Shown here: positions 1 to 6,972 of the stretch, piece after piece
How positions within the stretch are numbered: position 1 is the first letter of the stretch
Layout of the letters: every line of letters starts with the position of its first letter
Notes under the pieces: generated by a model
Databases searched by the model: none
Told to the model about the DNA's origin: nothing
The model's input: only the letters and a program-made list of their open reading frames with translations
Assembly (NCBI GenBank): GCA_937876275.1
Contig: CALFIA010000019.1
Location: 1 to 7,961 of the forward strand
Length of the DNA stretch: 7,961 bases
DNA from: an uncultured Actinomycetes bacterium
GTDB taxonomy: Bacteria > Actinomycetota > Actinomycetes > S36-B12
Reading direction: 5' to 3'
Program-made: the position numbers and the translations under genes

Positions 1-324
1 GCCTCGAAGACCGGTTCCGCTCAGGTGACGGGCTCGAAGGTCTCGACCTCGTGGTTTGCGTCGTATGCGCCGGCAAATAAGCCGAAGTACGCCGTCGTCA
101 TGATGGTGACCCAAGGTGGCACGGGCTCAAAGACCTCCGGCCCCAGCGTGCGAAAGATCTATGAAGCGCTGTTCGGCGTGAACGGCAGTACCGTGGATCC
201 GTCGAAGAGCGTGCTCATCGGAAATGCGCCGATGAAGGACCTTCCGACTATTCGCCCCGACGGCACTCCGGTGGCCCCGAAGGGGCGTAAGTCCGGCGTC
301 AACGCAGCGGGAGGCAGCGGATGA
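1..324 (+). CDS. mrdA: Penicillin-binding protein 2 (elongation transpeptidase), C-terminal part, 5' end outside window
   Basis: This is the last 107 residues of a class B penicillin-binding protein, the D,D-transpeptidase that cross-links new peptidoglycan outside the cytoplasmic membrane. The frame is open from base 1. Residues 3-5 of the fragment are Lys-Thr-Gly in the context KTGSAQV, the third conserved active-site motif of penicillin-recognising enzymes. It is followed by the usual strand sequence with STSWFASYAP and YAVVMMVTQGG. The catalytic SxxK serine and the SxN motif lie upstream and are not visible. Assignment to the elongation enzyme PBP2 rather than to the divisome enzyme FtsI rests on the rodA gene that overlaps it by four bases (ATGA), the standard mrdA-rodA pair. 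The tail after the catalytic domain is short, Gly/Pro-rich and ends in GGSG, with no PASTA domain. Family is secure; the exact paralogue is inferred from context. Confidence 0.9.
   Translation, partial: ASKTGSAQVTGSKVSTSWFASYAPANKPKYAVVMMVTQGGTGSKTSGPSVRKIYEALFGVNGSTVDPSKSVLIGNAPMKDLPTIRPDGTPVAPKGRKSGVNAAGGSG
309..314 (+). promoter_or_regulatory. Ribosome binding site of rodA
   Basis: GGGAGG, a near-perfect match to the anti-Shine-Dalgarno, lies six bases before the ATG at 321 and inside the last codons of the PBP gene. It fixes the rodA start at the ATGA overlap. Confidence 0.75.
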
Positions 325-1505
325 GTACCTGGCATCTGACTGATCTCGTCAGCCGTCCGACAGCACCACGTTTCGATCGCGGTCGTACCTACTGGCGTGA
401 CCTCGACTGGATCATGCTGATGGCGGCATTCAGCCTCACCATCTTCGGCTGTCTACTTGTGTGGTCGGCAAGCAAGGCCGACATGGCGTCGCCGACCGAC
501 CCGTACTCATACTTGAAGAAGCACGTCATCAACGTGCTCATCGCGGTGGTGCTCGGCTTCATTGCCTCGCGACTCGACTATCGATGGCTGCGTGCTTACA
601 CGCCGGTGATCTACGGAGCCGCGTGCTTCTTCTTGCTGCTGCCGTTCGTACCGGGCCTCGGTACTCGTATCGCCGGCGCGCAGGCCTGGGTCGCACTCCC
701 CGGCGGTTTCACTTTGCAGCCCTCGGAGTTCGCGAAGATCGCCGTGATCTTGATGATGGCCGCGATCTTGTCCGAGAAGCGCGATATCGAGAGCGAACCG
801 CGTGACAAGGACGTGCTGCTTTCGCTCGGACTCGCCATCGTGCCCGTACTCATCGTTCTTCTCCAGAATGACACCGGCACCGTGCTCGTCATGGGTGCGG
901 TGGTCATCTCGATCATTGCCGTGTCGGGTGCGCGGACACGCTGGGTCGTGACCTTGATCGGCGGTGCCGCACTCGGCATCCTGCTTTCCATTCAGCTCGG
1001 CCTTCTGAAGCAGTATCAGGTCGCGCGACTCACCTCGTTCATCAATCCGGCAGCTGACTCGGGTGGTTCGTCCTACAACGCTGCGCAAGCTCGCATCGCG
1101 ATTGGCGGCGGAGGGCTCACCGGCTATGGGTTGTTCAACGGCCCTCAGACTCAAGGTCGCTTCGTGCCGGTCAACGAGAGTGACTTCATCTTCACGGTTG
1201 TCGGCGAAGAACTCGGCTTCATCGGGTCGGTCCTGCTGATTTTGCTGCTTGGGGTGATCTTGTGGCGGGCCATCGTGATCGCCTACCGCGCTGACGATCT
1301 CTACGGGCGCCTGGTCTGCACGGGCGTGATCGCCTGGTTTGCCTTCCAGTTGTTCGAGAACATCGGCATGACCTTGGGCATCATGCCGATCACCGGTATC
1401 CCGCTGCCGCTGGTCTCCTCGGGAGGCACGTCGATGATGGCCGTCTGGATAGGCATCGGCCTGCTGCAGAACGTCCGACTGCACGCGGTGCGCAACTCTC
1501 CCTAG
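321..1505 (+). CDS. rodA: Rod shape-determining protein RodA, SEDS peptidoglycan glycosyltransferase
   Basis: A 394-residue integral membrane protein of the SEDS family, which polymerises lipid II into glycan strands together with a class B PBP. Roughly ten hydrophobic segments can be read, starting near residues 29-50, 68-86 and 95-115 and ending near 370-390. Family motifs present are QPSEFAKIA (P134-S135-E136-F137), NDTGT near residue 183, the extracellular loop NESDFIF with D288 aligned to the catalytic aspartate of RodA/FtsW, and the C-terminal GIMPITGIPLPLVSSGG. Length is normal for RodA. The ATG overlaps the stop of the PBP gene (ATGA), and GGGAGG at 309-314 lies six bases upstream, so translation is probably coupled and the two proteins made in balance. 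The PBP partner and the absence of division genes in view argue for RodA over FtsW, which has nearly the same fold. Confidence 0.93.
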   Translation: MSTWHLTDLVSRPTAPRFDRGRTYWRDLDWIMLMAAFSLTIFGCLLVWSASKADMASPTDPYSYLKKHVINVLIAVVLGFIASRLDYRWLRAYTPVIYGAACFFLLLPFVPGLGTRIAGAQAWVALPGGFTLQPSEFAKIAVILMMAAILSEKRDIESEPRDKDVLLSLGLAIVPVLIVLLQNDTGTVLVMGAVVISIIAVSGARTRWVVTLIGGAALGILLSIQLGLLKQYQVARLTSFINPAADSGGSSYNAAQARIAIGGGGLTGYGLFNGPQTQGRFVPVNESDFIFTVVGEELGFIGSVLLILLLGVILWRAIVIAYRADDLYGRLVCTGVIAWFAFQLFENIGMTLGIMPITGIPLPLVSSGGTSMMAVWIGIGLLQNVRLHAVRNSP

Positions 1506-1559
1506 CGCAATCGCGCCGTTGGTTGTGCATTCGTGAGATCTCGGCGGGGCGGATAACCT

Positions 1560-3542
1560 GTGGCTGTGACAACTTCCGATACTCATGTGCCCGGTGCGTC
1601 CGTGTTCGACCGCCTGGAAGCACTCCTGCCGTTCGTCTCGAAGCCGATTCAGTACGTGGGCGGCGAACTCAACGCCGTGCAGAAGCCGTGGGATTCAGTC
1701 GACGTGCACTGGGCGCTCATGTATCCAGATGCCTATGAGGTCGGTGCACCGAATCAAGGCGTGCAGATTCTGTACGAGGTAATCAACGAGCGCGCCGATG
1801 CTCTGGCCGAGCGCACCTATGCCGTCTGGCCTGATCTTGAGAAGCTGATGCGCGAGCACCAGGTGCCGCAGTTCACCGTCGATAGCCATCGCGCGCTCGG
1901 AGACTTCGATGTGGTCGGCATGTCGTTCTCGACGGAGCTTGGCTACACCAACATGCTCACCGCGATCGATCTTGCGGGCGTTCCCGTCCTTGCCGCCGAG
2001 CGTGACGACTCGCATCCGATCGTCGTCGCCGGTGGTCACGCTGCCTTCAATCCCGAGACCATTGCCGAGTTCGTCGATGCTGCAGTGATGGGCGATGGCG
2101 AAGAGGCCGTTCTTCTCATCACTGACATCGTGCGCGACTGGAAGAACGAAGGTTGTCCTGAGGGCCGTGTCGGCCTCCTCCGCCGCCTCGCGCTTACCGG
2201 CGTTATCTACGTGCCGCGTTTCTACGACGTCGAGTACCTCGAAGACGGCCGCATCAAGCGCATCGTGCCTAACGAGGCCGATATTCCGTGGCGGGTGCGC
2301 AAGTTCACGCTGATGGATCTCGATTCATGGCCGTACCCGAAGGCCCCGCTCGTTCCGCTCGCCGAAACTGTCCACGAGCGCATGAGTGTCGAGATCTTCC
2401 GCGGCTGCACGCGTGGTTGCCGCTTCTGCCAGGCAGGCATGATCACGCGACCGGTACGCGAGCGCAGCATCACGGGTATTGCCGAAATGGTCGACAATGG
2501 TCTGTGCAAGACCGGTTATGAGGAAGTGGGTCTGCTCTCGCTCTCCAGTGCCGACCACACTGAGATCGCCGAGATTGCCAAGGGTCTTGCTGATCGCTAC
2601 CAGGGCACTGAGACCGCGCTTTCGCTTCCGAGCACGCGTGTGGATGCATTCAACATCGACCTCGCCAATGAGCTCTCGCGCAACGGCCGTCGCAGTGGTC
2701 TCACCTTCGCGCCCGAGGGCGGAAGCGAGCGCATGCGCAAGGTCATCAACAAGCAGGTGACTGAGGAAGACCTCATTCGCACGGTCAGTGCGGCCTATGG
2801 CGCAGGCTGGCGCCAGGTGAAGCTGTACTTCATGGTGGGTCTGCCGACCGAGACAGACGAAGACGTCATGCAGGTCGCTGAGCTTGCCCGTGAGGTCATC
2901 AAGGCCGGTCGCGCAGCGTCGGGTCGTCGCGATATTCGTTGCACCGTGTCGATCGGCGGTTTCGTGCCCAAGCCCCACACGCCGTTCCAGTGGGCCGGTC
3001 AGCTCAACCATGAAGCCACCGATGCGCGCCTGCACAAGCTGCGCGATGCAATCCGTGCTGATCGCGAATACGGCAAGTCGATTGGTCTGCGGTACCACGA
3101 TGGCAAGCCCGGCATCGTCGAAGGCCTGCTCTCACGCGGCGACCGTCGCGTGGGTCGCGTCATCTTGCAGGCGTGGCGCGATGGCGCACGCTTCGACGGC
3201 TGGAGCGAGCACTTCTCCTTCGATCGCTGGATGAATGCGGCGGCTGTCGCGCTCGCCGATGAGCCGGTCGACGTCGACTGGTTCACCACTCGCGAGCGCC
3301 AGCAGTCCGAGGTTCTGCCCTGGGGCCATCTCGACTCAGGTCTCGATGCCGACTGGCTCTGGGAGGACTGGCAAGACTCGCTTTCCGAGGTCGGAGTTGA
3401 GGACTGCCGCTGGACACCGTGCTTCGACTGCGGCGTGTGCGACCAGATGGAGACCGAGATCCAGGTGGGCCCGACCGGCGTCGTCACGCTTCCGATGCCG
3501 ACCGTGCGCACTACTGCGGTACTCGCAGAAATCGACGCATGA
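1560..3542 (+). CDS. TIGR03960-family B12-binding-like radical SAM protein
   Basis: A 660-residue protein of the TIGR03960 family. Residues about 45-200 form a B12-binding-like region (MYPDAYEVG, then SFSTELGYTNML, AGGHAAFNPE and GDGEEAV). The radical SAM core runs from about 275 to 520 and carries the CxxxCxxC cluster-binding motif in RGCTRGCRFCQAG (C283, C287, C290), where a 4Fe-4S cluster would cleave S-adenosylmethionine. A SAM-binding Gly/Glu segment follows (FAPEGGSERMRKVINK), then KLYFMVGLPTETDEDV. The C-terminus has a further cysteine set (C616, C621, C624, C627). Substrate and product are not known to me; cytosolic location is expected as no signal or membrane segment is seen. It overlaps its TIGR03936 partner gene by ATGA. 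The start is uncertain: GTG codons occur at 1560, 1566, 1587 and 1602 with only a weak GC-rich Shine-Dalgarno. Conserved homology begins near VFDRLEALLPFV, so a later start is possible. Confidence 0.9.
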   Translation: MAVTTSDTHVPGASVFDRLEALLPFVSKPIQYVGGELNAVQKPWDSVDVHWALMYPDAYEVGAPNQGVQILYEVINERADALAERTYAVWPDLEKLMREHQVPQFTVDSHRALGDFDVVGMSFSTELGYTNMLTAIDLAGVPVLAAERDDSHPIVVAGGHAAFNPETIAEFVDAAVMGDGEEAVLLITDIVRDWKNEGCPEGRVGLLRRLALTGVIYVPRFYDVEYLEDGRIKRIVPNEADIPWRVRKFTLMDLDSWPYPKAPLVPLAETVHERMSVEIFRGCTRGCRFCQAGMITRPVRERSITGIAEMVDNGLCKTGYEEVGLLSLSSADHTEIAEIAKGLADRYQGTETALSLPSTRVDAFNIDLANELSRNGRRSGLTFAPEGGSERMRKVINKQVTEEDLIRTVSAAYGAGWRQVKLYFMVGLPTETDEDVMQVAELAREVIKAGRAASGRRDIRCTVSIGGFVPKPHTPFQWAGQLNHEATDARLHKLRDAIRADREYGKSIGLRYHDGKPGIVEGLLSRGDRRVGRVILQAWRDGARFDGWSEHFSFDRWMNAAAVALADEPVDVDWFTTRERQQSEVLPWGHLDSGLDADWLWEDWQDSLSEVGVEDCRWTPCFDCGVCDQMETEIQVGPTGVVTLPMPTVRTTAVLAEIDA

Positions 3543-4321
3543 GTCGTAAGCCTCCGGAGCGCGACGTTGCGCTCGCCGTGCAGAAGCTGCGCGTGCACTA
3601 CGCGAAGCGCGGTCGGCTTCGCTTCTCCAGTCACCGTGATTTCCAGCGTGCGCTCGAGCGTGCGCTGCGTCGTGCCGAGGTGCCGATGGCCTACAGCGCC
3701 GGCTTCTCCCCGCACCCGAAGATCTCCTATGCGAACTCGGCTCCGACCGGCGTGGCCAGCGAAGCTGAGTACGTCGAGATCGGTGTCACGAAGCAGTGCG
3801 ATCCCGAGCGCATGCGCATCGCCCTCGACGATGCCCTCCCGGCCGGCCTCGATGTCGTCGACGTCGTGACTGCCGCCACACCCGACTTCGTAAATCGGCT
3901 CGAGGCATCCCGTTGGTGCTTCGAGCTTCCCGGTGTCGATGTCTCTACCGCTCAGGCGGCGGCAGATGCCTTCCTCGGCCACAGTGAGGTCATCGTCGAG
4001 CGGCTGATGAAGAACGGCATCCGTAAATTCGACACGCGCGAAGCGGTGCTCTCCCTCACGGTGAGCGGCGAATCGGGCGTTTCGGGCAGTCAGGGGTCTG
4101 GCGCGGGGGATTCCTATGCCATACTCGAGGTGGTCACCAGACATGTCACACCGTCTGTACGACCCGATGACCTTCTTGCCGCACTGAGGATCGCAGCTCA
4201 CCTCGTGCCGCCGGTGCCCCCACGGGTAACCCGGCTGGCACAGGGGCCGCTGATCCCCGGGAGCACGGAAATCGGCGATCCTTTCGCCCCTGACCGCGCA
4301 GCCCTCGTCAGCACCAACTGA
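3539..4321 (+). CDS. TIGR03936-family radical SAM-associated protein (DUF2344)
   Basis: A 260-residue protein matching the TIGR03936/DUF2344 family, the usual neighbour or fusion partner of TIGR03960 radical SAM proteins. The N-terminal hallmark is clear: KLRVHYAKRGRLRFSSHRDF followed by ERALRRAEVPMAYSAGFSPHPKISYANSAPTGVASEAEYVEI. The first part resembles RNA-related folds only loosely to my eye, so I assign no activity. The ATG at 3539 overlaps the upstream stop (ATGA), which indicates translational coupling. An open frame extends upstream to 3419, but that part is a shadow of the radical SAM gene and the family N-terminus fits the 3539 start. Residues 176-192 form a Ser/Gly-rich stretch (SGESGVSGSQGSGAGDS) that looks like a flexible insertion before the C-terminal segment. 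The next gene is an RNase E/G enzyme, the recurrent context of this pair. Confidence 0.87.
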   Translation: MSRKPPERDVALAVQKLRVHYAKRGRLRFSSHRDFQRALERALRRAEVPMAYSAGFSPHPKISYANSAPTGVASEAEYVEIGVTKQCDPERMRIALDDALPAGLDVVDVVTAATPDFVNRLEASRWCFELPGVDVSTAQAAADAFLGHSEVIVERLMKNGIRKFDTREAVLSLTVSGESGVSGSQGSGAGDSYAILEVVTRHVTPSVRPDDLLAALRIAAHLVPPVPPRVTRLAQGPLIPGSTEIGDPFAPDRAALVSTN

Positions 4322-4343
4322 CGGGCCGACTCGAGGTTCATCG

Positions 4344-4381
4344 CCCGGCGGCGTCCTAGCGCATATCGCTCCGCGGCCGGG
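4344..4381. repeat. Nested inverted repeat between the TIGR03936 gene and rne
   Basis: CCCGGC (4344-4349) pairs with GCCGGG (4376-4381), and inside it AGCG (4358-4361) pairs with CGCT (4367-4370) around a CATAT loop, with further partial GC pairing between. The transcript could form a long GC-rich hairpin just after the TIGR03936 stop. No T-run follows, so it is not a classical rho-independent terminator; it may be a 3' stabiliser, a weak terminator, or chance in GC-rich DNA. Confidence 0.35.
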
Positions 4382-4423
4382 AGTCCATGAAGCTTGTTGG
4401 GCCCCTGAGGTCCACGTGAGGAA

Positions 4424-4440
4424 ACTGCGCACTGCGCAGT
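4424..4440. repeat. 17-bp perfect palindrome in the rne 5' region
   Basis: ACTGCGCA, one central C, then TGCGCAGT: perfect eight-base arms with a single-base centre. It ends 19 bases before the rne ATG and four bases before the Shine-Dalgarno. As DNA it has the form of a dimeric repressor operator; as RNA it can form a seven-pair stem with an ACT triloop next to the ribosome binding site. Which of these applies, if any, cannot be told from one sequence. Confidence 0.45.
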
Positions 4441-4444
4441 CATT

Positions 4445-4450
4445 GAGGAG
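4445..4450 (+). promoter_or_regulatory. Ribosome binding site of the RNase E/G gene
   Basis: GAGGAG with a nine-base spacer to the ATG at 4460. It supports this start and hence the reality of the long N-terminal extension. It lies four bases downstream of the 17-bp palindrome. Confidence 0.7.
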
Positions 4451-4459
4451 CACGACCAC

Positions 4460-6847
4460 ATGGTCGAGAACACCGAAGACAGCACTGCAACTGCCAAGCG
4501 CACCCGTCGCCGGGCCGCCAGTCGTCCCGCCGGGCCGCCGGTGGAGGGCGTAGCCCCTGAGCCGGTCGTGGCCGAGGCGGCCACGAAGCCCGCCAAGAAG
4601 GTCGCGAAGAAGACCACCAAGAAGGCTGCTGCCCCGTCAACAGCCTCCGATGCCGCTGACACGGCATCGGCGCCGGTCAAGAAGGTGGCGAAGAAGGCCG
4701 CAAAGAAAACTGCCGCGAAGTCCGAGTCAGCAGACTCTGCTCCCGTCGTCGAATCCGCCGTGGCGGCGCCGCTGTTCGCGGCACCTGTGTTCGTCGCCCC
4801 CGAGCCTGATTCCGACGCCAAGTCCGCCGCACGTCGTGGCCGAGGCCGCGGTGCGAAGAAGCCCGTCGATGACTCAGCTGAGACCGAAACTGAGAGCACT
4901 GACACCTCCGAAGGCGCCTCGGACGATGACGCCGTTGCCGGTGAGACCGATGAGCAGGCGAAGCGCCGTCGTCGCCGCCGTGGCGGTCGAGGTCGTCGCC
5001 GCCGCACTGATGACACCGAGGGCAGTGAAAGCGGTAACGACGACGACAGCTCCGAAGGCGAGTCATCCGACTCCGATTCCGAAGACGAATCCGAGGGCGG
5101 CAAGCGTCGGCGTCGCCGTCGTCGCCGTGGCGCCGATGGCGATCTCGAGCCGTCTCCCGATGACCCGCCGAACACCGTCGTCAAGGTGCGCGAGCCGCGC
5201 GGCAAGGGCCGCGGCAACAACAGTGACGACGAGGTCAGCAATGTGCGCGGATCCACGCGCCTGGAGGCCAAGAAGCAACGTCGTCGTGAAGGTCGTGAGG
5301 CCGGGCGTCGACGTGCGCCGATCCTGACCGAGGCAGAGTTCCTTGCCCGCCGTGAGGCCGTCAATCGAGTCATGGCCGTTCGCCAGGAAGGCGATCGCAC
5401 GCAGATCGCCGTTCTCGAAGATGGCGTGCTCGTCGAGCATTACGTCACCCGCGGTAGCAATAGCTCGATGGTGGGCAACGTCTACCTCGGCCGCGTGCAG
5501 AACGTCCTGCCCAGCATGGAAGCTGCGTTCGTCGATATCGGTCGCGGCCGCAATGCCGTGCTGTACGCCGGTGAGGTCAACTGGGATGCCGCAGGTCTCG
5601 AAGGCCAGCCCAAGCGCATCGAGTTCGCACTGAAGTCCGGCGATCCCGTTCTGGTGCAGGTCACCAAGGATCCCGTCGGCCAAAAGGGTGCGCGCCTGAC
5701 GAGTCAGATCTCACTGCCCGGCCGATTCCTGGTCTACGTGCCCGATGGCTCCATGACCGGTATCAGTCGCAAACTGCCTGACAGTGAGCGCAGTCGTCTC
5801 AAGAGCATTCTCAAGCGGGTCATGCCTGAGGATGCCGGCGTCATCGTGCGCACGGCATCCGAGGGTGCGCCCGAGGATGCCCTCGAGCAAGACATCCTGC
5901 GCCTGAAGGCCCAGTGGGAAGACATCAGCGCGAAGGCGAAGAGCGCGAACTCAGCGACTTTGCTGTACAGCGAGCCTGATCTTGCGATCAAGGTCGTGCG
6001 CGACATCTTCAATGAAGACGTCAACCAACTCGTGATCTCCGGTGCCGAAGGCTTTGAGGCGATCAACGACTACGTCACCGCTGTGGCTCCTGATCTCTCC
6101 CCGCGCCTGGAGCGCTGGGTCGGCACCGACGATCTCTTCGCGCACTTCCGCGTCGACGAGCAGCTGTTGAAGGCCCTTGATCGCAAGGTCTATCTGCCGT
6201 CCGGTGGCTCACTCGTCATCGATCGCACTGAGGCGATGACCGTGGTTGACGTCAACACCGGCAAGTTCACCGGTCAGGGCGGCAATCTCGAGCAGACCGT
6301 CACGCGAAACAACCTGGAGGCAGCGGAGGAAATCGTCCGCCAGCTTCGCCTGCGCGATATCGGCGGAATCATCGTGGTCGACTTCATCGACATGGTGCTC
6401 GAGAGCAATCGCGATCTCGTGCTGCGTCGCCTGGTCGAGTGCCTTGGTCGCGACCGCACCAAGCATCAGGTGGCGGAGGTCACCTCCCTGGGACTCGTGC
6501 AGATGACGCGCAAGCGCATCGGCTCGGGCCTGATCGAGTCCTTCTCGACCACGTGCGAGACCTGCGCCGGGCGCGGCATCAAGGTGTCGCTCTCGGGCAA
6601 CGAGCTCGATCACCACGAGTCGCCCAAGAATCGTCGCCCCGCGAATGCGGTCGATCCGGCCGATGTGGCGGCCCGCGCACTCGCCCACGACGAGGGCCAT
6701 GACGAGGCTCCGTCGGGGGAGGAACTCGCCGCCGATGTCCTCGAGTCGGCCGTGGTCGATCTCGATTCGGTGATCGAGGAAGCCGTCGATTCAGTGTCCG
6801 AGACCCCCGAAATGTCCGATTCACCCTCGGAGGAGGGGTCAGTTTGA
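4460..6847 (+). CDS. rne: Ribonuclease E/G family endoribonuclease with charged N-terminal extension
   Basis: A 795-residue single-strand-specific endoribonuclease for mRNA decay and rRNA/tRNA maturation. The conserved enzyme begins only near residue 305 (MAVRQEGDRTQIAVLEDG) and continues with an S1 domain (about 335-410). R464-T465 in VIVRTASEG matches the 5'-monophosphate sensor R169-T170 of E. coli RNase E. The metal-binding catalytic residues are D597 and N599 in VVDVNTG and D641 in IIVVDFIDM, equivalent to E. coli D303, N305 and D346. C699ETC702 matches the Zn-link CxxC used for tetramerisation. The first 300 residues are low complexity: two Lys/Ala repeats (46-58 and 74-87), Arg-rich blocks (168-182 and 215-223) and a Ser/Asp/Glu block (183-214). 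An acidic tail follows residue 710. Start ATG has a good GAGGAG site. Extension at the N-terminus is typical of actinobacterial RNase E. The symbol rng would also be defensible. Confidence 0.94.
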   Translation: MVENTEDSTATAKRTRRRAASRPAGPPVEGVAPEPVVAEAATKPAKKVAKKTTKKAAAPSTASDAADTASAPVKKVAKKAAKKTAAKSESADSAPVVESAVAAPLFAAPVFVAPEPDSDAKSAARRGRGRGAKKPVDDSAETETESTDTSEGASDDDAVAGETDEQAKRRRRRRGGRGRRRRTDDTEGSESGNDDDSSEGESSDSDSEDESEGGKRRRRRRRRGADGDLEPSPDDPPNTVVKVREPRGKGRGNNSDDEVSNVRGSTRLEAKKQRRREGREAGRRRAPILTEAEFLARREAVNRVMAVRQEGDRTQIAVLEDGVLVEHYVTRGSNSSMVGNVYLGRVQNVLPSMEAAFVDIGRGRNAVLYAGEVNWDAAGLEGQPKRIEFALKSGDPVLVQVTKDPVGQKGARLTSQISLPGRFLVYVPDGSMTGISRKLPDSERSRLKSILKRVMPEDAGVIVRTASEGAPEDALEQDILRLKAQWEDISAKAKSANSATLLYSEPDLAIKVVRDIFNEDVNQLVISGAEGFEAINDYVTAVAPDLSPRLERWVGTDDLFAHFRVDEQLLKALDRKVYLPSGGSLVIDRTEAMTVVDVNTGKFTGQGGNLEQTVTRNNLEAAEEIVRQLRLRDIGGIIVVDFIDMVLESNRDLVLRRLVECLGRDRTKHQVAEVTSLGLVQMTRKRIGSGLIESFSTTCETCAGRGIKVSLSGNELDHHESPKNRRPANAVDPADVAARALAHDEGHDEAPSGEELAADVLESAVVDLDSVIEEAVDSVSETPEMSDSPSEEGSV

Positions 6848-6855
6848 CCCTAGGG

Positions 6856-6882
6856 CAGGCCCTTCCGTAGTCTTAGGGCCTG
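6856..6882 (+). promoter_or_regulatory. Hairpin after rne, in the rplU leader region
   Basis: CAGGCCC (6856-6862) pairs with GGGCCTG (6876-6882) across a 13-base loop, nine bases after the rne stop. A CCCTAGGG palindrome (6848-6855) abuts it and could form a competing stem with TTAGGG (6873-6878). No T-run follows, so termination is not clear. It could protect the rne 3' end, attenuate read-through into rplU, or be part of a ribosomal-protein leader. The remaining part of the 125-base gap shows no convincing complete promoter. Confidence 0.35.
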
Positions 6883-6972
6883 GCTTCCCCGGGATTGACT
6901 CATCGGGTCGGCTAACGCGTGTGTCTTCATCGGGCGCCGCATTCAGATTCTTCAAGGTAAAGGCAGGAAATC

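Noticed and set aside
507..1586. 359-residue open frame on the minus strand opposite rodA
   Set aside because: His/Asp/Arg-rich composition typical of an antisense shadow of a membrane protein gene; rodA is certain on the + strand.
3419..3538. In-frame 5' extension of the TIGR03936 gene to an ATG at 3419
   Set aside because: It overlaps 120 bases of the radical SAM C-terminus in another frame, while the 3539 ATG gives the family N-terminus and the usual ATGA coupling.
2999..4459. 486-residue open frame on the minus strand opposite the radical SAM and TIGR03936 genes
   Set aside because: Long antisense frames are common in GC-rich DNA. This one spans two well-supported genes and shows no family resemblance.
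4198..5400. 400-residue open frame on the minus strand opposite the rne N-terminal extension
   Set aside because: Its Ser/Arg-rich sequence is the complement of the low-complexity Lys/Arg/Asp/Glu codons of rne. It crosses the TIGR03936 end and the intergenic gap and has no recognisable domain.
6895..6918. TTGACT followed by TAACGC as an rplU promoter
   Set aside because: The spacer is only 12 bases, and at 17-19 bases no -10-like hexamer is present. A -35-like match alone is not enough.
6901..6934. Direct repeat CATCGGG as a regulatory iteron
   Set aside because: Two seven-base copies 27 bases apart are weak evidence in GC-rich DNA; kept only as part of the leader observation.
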